In this document: positions 59,814-64,000 of the stretch, piece by piece | How the letters are laid out: every line of letters begins with the position of its first letter | Numbering within the stretch: position 1 is the first letter of the stretch | Assembly: GCA_017893485.1 (NCBI GenBank) | Contig: CM030364.1 | Coordinates: 247,083,818 to 247,147,817 of the forward strand | Direction: 5' to 3' | Source of the DNA: Hemerocallis citrina | Taxonomy: Eukaryota; Streptophyta; Magnoliopsida; Asparagales; Asphodelaceae | Length of the DNA: 64,000 nucleotides | Translations under genes and position numbers: made by a program | The notes under the pieces: generated by a model | The model's input: only the letters and a program-made list of their open reading frames with translations | What the model was told of the DNA's origin: nothing | Databases searched by the model: none

Positions 59814-59953
59814 TGTTGGATATTATATTACTCAGTTTAATCTCATATCAAAATATGTATTAGTTTAATCTTTGCTCTCTCCTATACGAGACATTGTACT
59901 TAGATATAATCAATCCAATAAAAAAGTATTCCTTTTTATTTCTGAATCTAACA
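59814..59953 (+). repeat. Copia 3' LTR (140 bp)
   Basis: TGTTGGATATT...GAATCTAACA, paired with 30664-30796 and followed by GCAAC (59954-59958). The two copies have diverged markedly. Confidence 0.9.
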
Positions 59954-59958
59954 GCAAC

Positions 59959-61086
59959 ATTTGTAATGAATAGAATGGAAGATCTTATCTGACCCTTCTC
60001 AACACCAACACCAATTCCGTAGGTTTGTGATACAACACCATTCTCATATCTTTTGTCCAAGAGCATCCATGCACTAATAAAACTACATTTAACATTGTGC
60101 AAAATGAGAAAAACAGAACTTCACCCCAAACAGGATACAAATTGATAAAGTAGAGATCAATGGTAGTGAACGGAGGAAATGGAGGTAATGCGATGCCCTT
60201 CGAGCCCTAATAAATGAACAGAGCTGGAATCCTAATTGCTATACAGAATTACACTTGAAATAGATACCAATAAGCAGAGAAAGTAAATGCAAGAAAAACG
60301 ACTGCATTACAAAGAGTTCAATATTTCAACTACATCAAAAAAGAAAACAAAGAGTTCAACATAACTCACTGTTCTGGAAACAAAAATGCACAACTATAGT
60401 GTGCCAGCCTTGATCAATAAGCAGAGAAAGTAAATGCAAGAAAAACGACAGCATAACAAAGAGTTCAACATAAACTCACTGTTCTGGAAACAAAAACCAC
60501 TACAACTATAGAGTGCCAGCCTTAAACTACATTACAACTGCACCTAAATGCACATTAACTAAGATCAGTGCTGCATTCTGTTATTTTGAAACTGTAAAAC
60601 ACAACACTACAGAATCCATCCACATAAGCGCACATTAGATTGCTTCAATAAGGATTAGCTTGATGCCAAATGAAGCTGCACAGATTATACACCCAAACAT
60701 CCCTATTACGTAGATTCCCCTGTTCCAATTCACAAACAAACTAAATTAATCCAAGAAGAAAAGAGGAACATATGATAAGTGTTCGGTTTACTGAAATTGG
60801 AGTTAGTGTTGAAGATATTTGATGAAGTAAGAACTAGATGTTTATCTAACAGCAGAAAATGATACCACAACTGCTCTGTGAATGTAAATACATACTAATT
60901 ATAGCAGTTGAAAGTGTGAAAAGGTAGATTTTAATGCATTAGACGCTTAGAGCCAGTACATTGAACTATACTTTTCATGGATCCAACCAAAGATGTGGAA
61001 ATAAGAATATCCCGTCTGTTTGGAGAACACCCAAAGATGTGGATAATCCATCCTTTGGGGAGGAGAAAGAGGTATTTGTGAGCTTG
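59959..61086. other. Unassigned flank; 145-bp tandem duplication
   Basis: 60270-60414 is repeated at 60418-60525 with a 35-bp internal gap (AAGCAGAGAAAGTAAATGC...GTGCCAGCCTT). A minus-strand frame at 60102-59959 is open (MHNVKCSFISAWMLLDKRYE) but I do not recognise it; it could be part of an exon cut by the copia insertion. The rest shows no gene. Confidence 0.5.
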
Positions 61087-61094
61087 GTTCAGAT

Positions 61095-61704
61095 TAAGGC
61101 TGGCAATTGACCCGAACCCGACCCGATTAAGTCCGATCCATTTTTAGTAGGATACAAGCGTGAATTTTCAAAATTTTCGGACCCGGGCTCAATAGTTGAG
61201 CCTGAATTAATTTTTGGGTCGGATTGGGGTTTGTATAGGTCCAACCCGAAACCCGACCCAAGTTTAATACAAATACATTATAAATACCCATGCCCCTTAG
61301 TCTCTCTTACCTTACCTTCTTCAGTAGTCAATCTTCGGAGTTAATGTGTTGTATTCATACGCCTACATGTTTGTACGCACATGCATGCCCCCCAACCCCT
61401 TCAAATGACGGCCCCACCAATCATCCAAACAAACTGGGAGGTGGGTGTTCTAATCTTGGTGCCCTCATCTACATATACATCTCTCTGTGCCTTTCTTTTT
61501 GTTACCCTGCTTTATATCTATTGCTACTGGGCCCCGCCGCCCTCATTCCTGACCGACTGTGATGCTGTGGCAACAGTAACTTGATTATTGGATATCCAAC
61601 AGCTCTTTCAATTCTCTTCTTTTTCTCTTCTCGATGCTCTTTCAATTCTCTCTTTCTTTCTACATACATAGTTCATACCCTGCTTTTCTCTTTCTTTCCT
61701 CTTC

Positions 61705-61741
<37 letters not shown>

Positions 61742-62071
61742 CAAAACTCAAAATTTCCCCCCAAACTAAGGTTTTGACCACTCATTCTTCTTATCTAATG
61801 GGGGGCGGGCCAAGACAACGATGGATGGCAACGAAGGCGGCAATGGATTGCGGCGACGGTGAATAGTGAGTTAATCAATTTTCTTTTCGAGACATCCGGT
61901 AGTGATGGAGGGGACCGGGCTCGGGCTTTTAGATGTAATTTGAATCCGGGTTCGGACTTCATGTTAGCAACCAGACCCAAAATCAGGCCGAGCTTGGACC
62001 CTATAAATTTTTTCGGGTTTGGGCTCAGGCTTGAATAGGTCCGACCAAAGCCCGGCCCATTGCAAACCCTA
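61095..62071. mobile_element. Non-autonomous hAT-type element (977 bp)
   Basis: Ends TAAGGCTGGCAAT and ATTGCAAACCCTA give a 13-bp inverted repeat with three mismatches. A perfect 8-bp duplication GTTCAGAT flanks it (61087-61094 and 62072-62079). Both ends are rich in ACCCGACCCG/CGGGCTCGGGC words. The interior has a pyrimidine-rich stretch and an A-run of about 28 (61710-61737). No transposase. Confidence 0.85.
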
Positions 62072-62079
62072 GTTCAGAT

Positions 62080-63304
62080 CAGGTAATAAGACAAAATAGC
62101 CTCCCCAACCTTTTCTTGAAAAATAATGGCCATTGTCAAAAGCAGTCTATAGAAAAGTTCCCATAGTTCTTAAAAGAATGAGATAAGTCCTCGTTGAACG
62201 ATTCTAGGGATGGTATGACAACAATATTGTAGATAGTGGATCATGATTATCCTTGGTGGAAAGGCTTCCGAGAAAGTTGATTCGATAGATAGAGCCTAGA
62301 GTAAGAAGAGGTAAACTATTTGTTCACATCAACTGAGTAAACAATTTCTCAGGAGTAGATGTCCAAGATGATGTCCCTTGTCACCCTTACTAGTCGTTTT
62401 GGTTGGGGATATGCAACTCAAGTGGGGAAGAGCACAAAAGAAGAGCCTATTGTCCAAACAAGGGAACTTTTTGGCAATGAACTTTAATACGATGAAATGC
62501 AATCATACATTTTTGTTTAGGAAAGCACTAGCCAAGCTATGGTCAAGAAGTGGACCCTATATTGTTCAGAAAGACCATTGGACTGAAGACACATTACGAC
62601 AAATCAGCTAAACCTGGGTAAAACTAGTTCTTTTTATGATCTCATTTCTTTCACTTCTAACTATAACATAAAGAATTTCCTATTTAAATACTTGGGGTTC
62701 CAACACAATCAATAAATGAAAAACAAAGGTAGAACTAAAAGCTGGAAAGGTGAACTTCTGTCAGCTGAGGTCAAGTTACTCTACCCAATTTTGTGTTGTT
62801 GGAGATGCACGTCTCAACAGTAATATACAGATTTGAGGAGGATCCCTGAAGATTGATGTGAACATACACAACTAAGATATAAGCCCCCATTATTTTTTCC
62901 CCTAAACTCGATACATAGTCAACGTGTTTAAAGATGACATACTAAAACGTTGATGAAAAACTAAATTTTGTTAGTTGACTAAATATGTTACCGACTAAAT
63001 CCAAGAAGTTGTAAACCAGGCAATTGATAACAAGTTATAAAAAGCAGATGGTATGAATTTGGAATAAAGTCAACAATGTCTTGAAAGAATGTGAGAAATA
63101 ATCTTCATAACCAGAAAGGTTGCAGATATCTAATTTCAAGTCTAATTAAGCTCATTCCTAAGCAGTTAAAATTGATTTTCGGAACTAATCGGTCTAGGAG
63201 CAATTACAGATTAATCGGTTAATCAGAAAATAATCGGGGATTAAATCAGAAAATAATCGGGGATTAAATCACAAAAATCGTGTGTGTGTGTGTATATATA
63301 TATA
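62080..63304. other. No gene recognised; short tandem repeat
   Basis: Frames are short and unremarkable. AATCAGAAAATAATCGGGGATT is repeated with a ~24-bp period near 63220-63266, followed by a (TG)n(TA)n microsatellite (63281-63304). Confidence 0.5.
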
Positions 63305-63662
63305 TAGTCCCCTTCCGTTGTGCACTAGAATACCGTGTGCACTCGTGTGCACATGGCCTTCGTATTGACGATACGAACCGTTTGCATTGATCTACACATC
63401 TAAATTAGTCTAAATATGTAAAATCAAATCATTTGAATTTCATTTGCCCAACCATCACGTGACTTTAAAAAATAACGATTTTCAGCCATACAATTTTGTA
63501 ACATTTCAATGGATGGGCAAATGAATTTCAAATAATTTAATTTTACATATCTTAACTAATTTAGATGTGTAGATCAATGTGAACGGTTCGGATCGTCAAT
63601 ACGAAGGCGGGAAGGCCGAGTGCATACGAGTGCACACGGCAGCCTAGTGCACAACGGAAGAG

Positions 63663-63667
<5 letters not shown>
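63305..63667. mobile_element. Foldback MITE (363 bp) in a TA tract
   Basis: Arms of about 155 bp (63305-63458 and 63512-63667) are reverse complements, beginning TATAGTCCYCTTCCGTTGTG. The loop is about 55 bp. Both ends lie within (TA)n, so the target duplication may be TA. Superfamily uncertain (Tc1/mariner-like is possible by TA). Confidence 0.8.

Positions 63668-63713
<46 letters not shown>
63668..63713. repeat. (TA)n microsatellite
   Basis: About 23 TA units directly after the MITE. Confidence 0.95.
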
Positions 63714-63715
<2 letters not shown>

Positions 63716-63719
63716 CTAG

Positions 63720-63828
63720 GCTCCATTGCAAACCATTGAAGCCGTTGTTGGACTCCAACAATGACTTAATATAACCTAAGCCGCAGTGGTTTGCATACTC
63801 GTTTGCATGGACCCATTTGCAATGGAGC
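63720..63828. repeat. Small inverted-repeat unit
   Basis: GCTCCATTGCAAA (63720-63732) and TTTGCAATGGAGC (63816-63828) are exact reverse complements around an 83-bp middle. It lies between a TA and a CT tract. Confidence 0.6.
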
Positions 63829-63830
63829 AT

Positions 63831-63833
<3 letters not shown>

Positions 63834-63861
<28 letters not shown>

Positions 63862-63868
63862 GAGCATT

Positions 63869-63951
<83 letters not shown>
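63834..63951. repeat. (CT)n and (TA)n microsatellites
   Basis: Two CT runs (63834-63860 and 63870-63926), split by GAGCATTG, then a TA run to 63951. The Arg/Glu frames across it on the minus strand are artefacts. Confidence 0.95.
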
Positions 63952-64000
63952 GATCATGTGAGAACTCCTTCTGCGGGAACCATGTGTAAACTTCCTTTTG

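Larger units (their letters stand above)
30664..59953 (+). mobile_element. Decayed Ty1/copia element split by nested insertions
   Basis: The 5' LTR (30664-30796) and 3' LTR (59814-59953) have matching ends, the primer site follows the first, a purine tract precedes the second, and GCAAC flanks both sides (30659-30663 and 59954-59958). The coding order is copia-type: protease and integrase on the left, RT and RNase H on the right. About 24.5 kb of later insertions lies between integrase and RT. The LTRs differ at more than a tenth of positions. Confidence 0.9.

Noticed and set aside
63766..63957. Arg/Glu-rich minus-strand frame
   Set aside because: Translation of CT and TA microsatellites.

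Overview
The window is plant (angiosperm) intergenic DNA made almost wholly of nested transposable elements. The evidence is Athila- and Tat-type Ty3/gypsy elements with tRNA-Asp-type and GGCGCCGTCTGTGGGAA primer sites, a MuDR-like transposase, a plant mobile domain (PMD) gene, a Ty1/copia element, an RTE-type LINE, hAT-type non-autonomous elements and a foldback MITE. The species cannot be told from the sequence. I found no gene that looks like an intact conventional host gene.

Layout. (1) 1-9541: 5' part of a decayed Tat-lineage element on the minus strand. Reading leftward it has 5' LTR (8977-9541), primer site, gag, protease, RT, RNase H, second RNase H and integrase, then tandem repeats, then coiled-coil ORFs on the opposite strand with an apparent intron; its 3' LTR lies beyond the left edge. 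It sits inside a MULE transposase ORF that resumes at 9542. (2) 9542-25650: a MULE-related block with the transposase remnant (+), a near-perfect ~0.95-kb palindrome (11218-12167), a PMD gene on the minus strand and a second cluster of the same short hairpin modules upstream of the PMD gene (25271-25645). The PMD gene is split by a complete 10.2-kb Athila-type element (12656-22854, TSD ATTAC) with one long gag-pol frame broken by two stops and an integrase active-site change. (3) 26581-29697: an RTE-type LINE with a TTG-repeat tail and a ~17-bp TSD. (4) 30664-59953: a decayed copia element (TSD GCAAC) holding a Russian-doll nest: a probable antisense chromovirus-type solo LTR (about 33725-58229, itself carrying a 900-bp hAT-type element), inside it a gag-only Tat-like element (33809-54162, TSD CTCAT), and inside that a coding-empty element with 5.3-kb LTRs (34489-46309, TSD TAGCT). 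(5) 59959-64000: unassigned flank with a 977-bp hAT-type element (8-bp TSD), a 363-bp foldback MITE in a TA tract and CT/TA microsatellites.

How the parts relate. The minus-strand Tat element and the gag-only element share primer site, LTR start, gag and a ~114-bp tandem repeat, so they look like an autonomous family and its non-autonomous derivative. The 5.3-kb-LTR element has no protein of its own and would depend on a chromovirus partner. LTR divergence counted by eye (about 0.5% for the 5.3-kb LTRs, 4/618 for the gag-only element, about 1.4% for Athila, over 10% for copia) agrees with the order of nesting. The most unusual items are the palindrome beside the MULE transposase, the AGTCGACT palindrome modules of the Athila element, and the repeat-rich, pol-less interiors of the two youngest nested elements.
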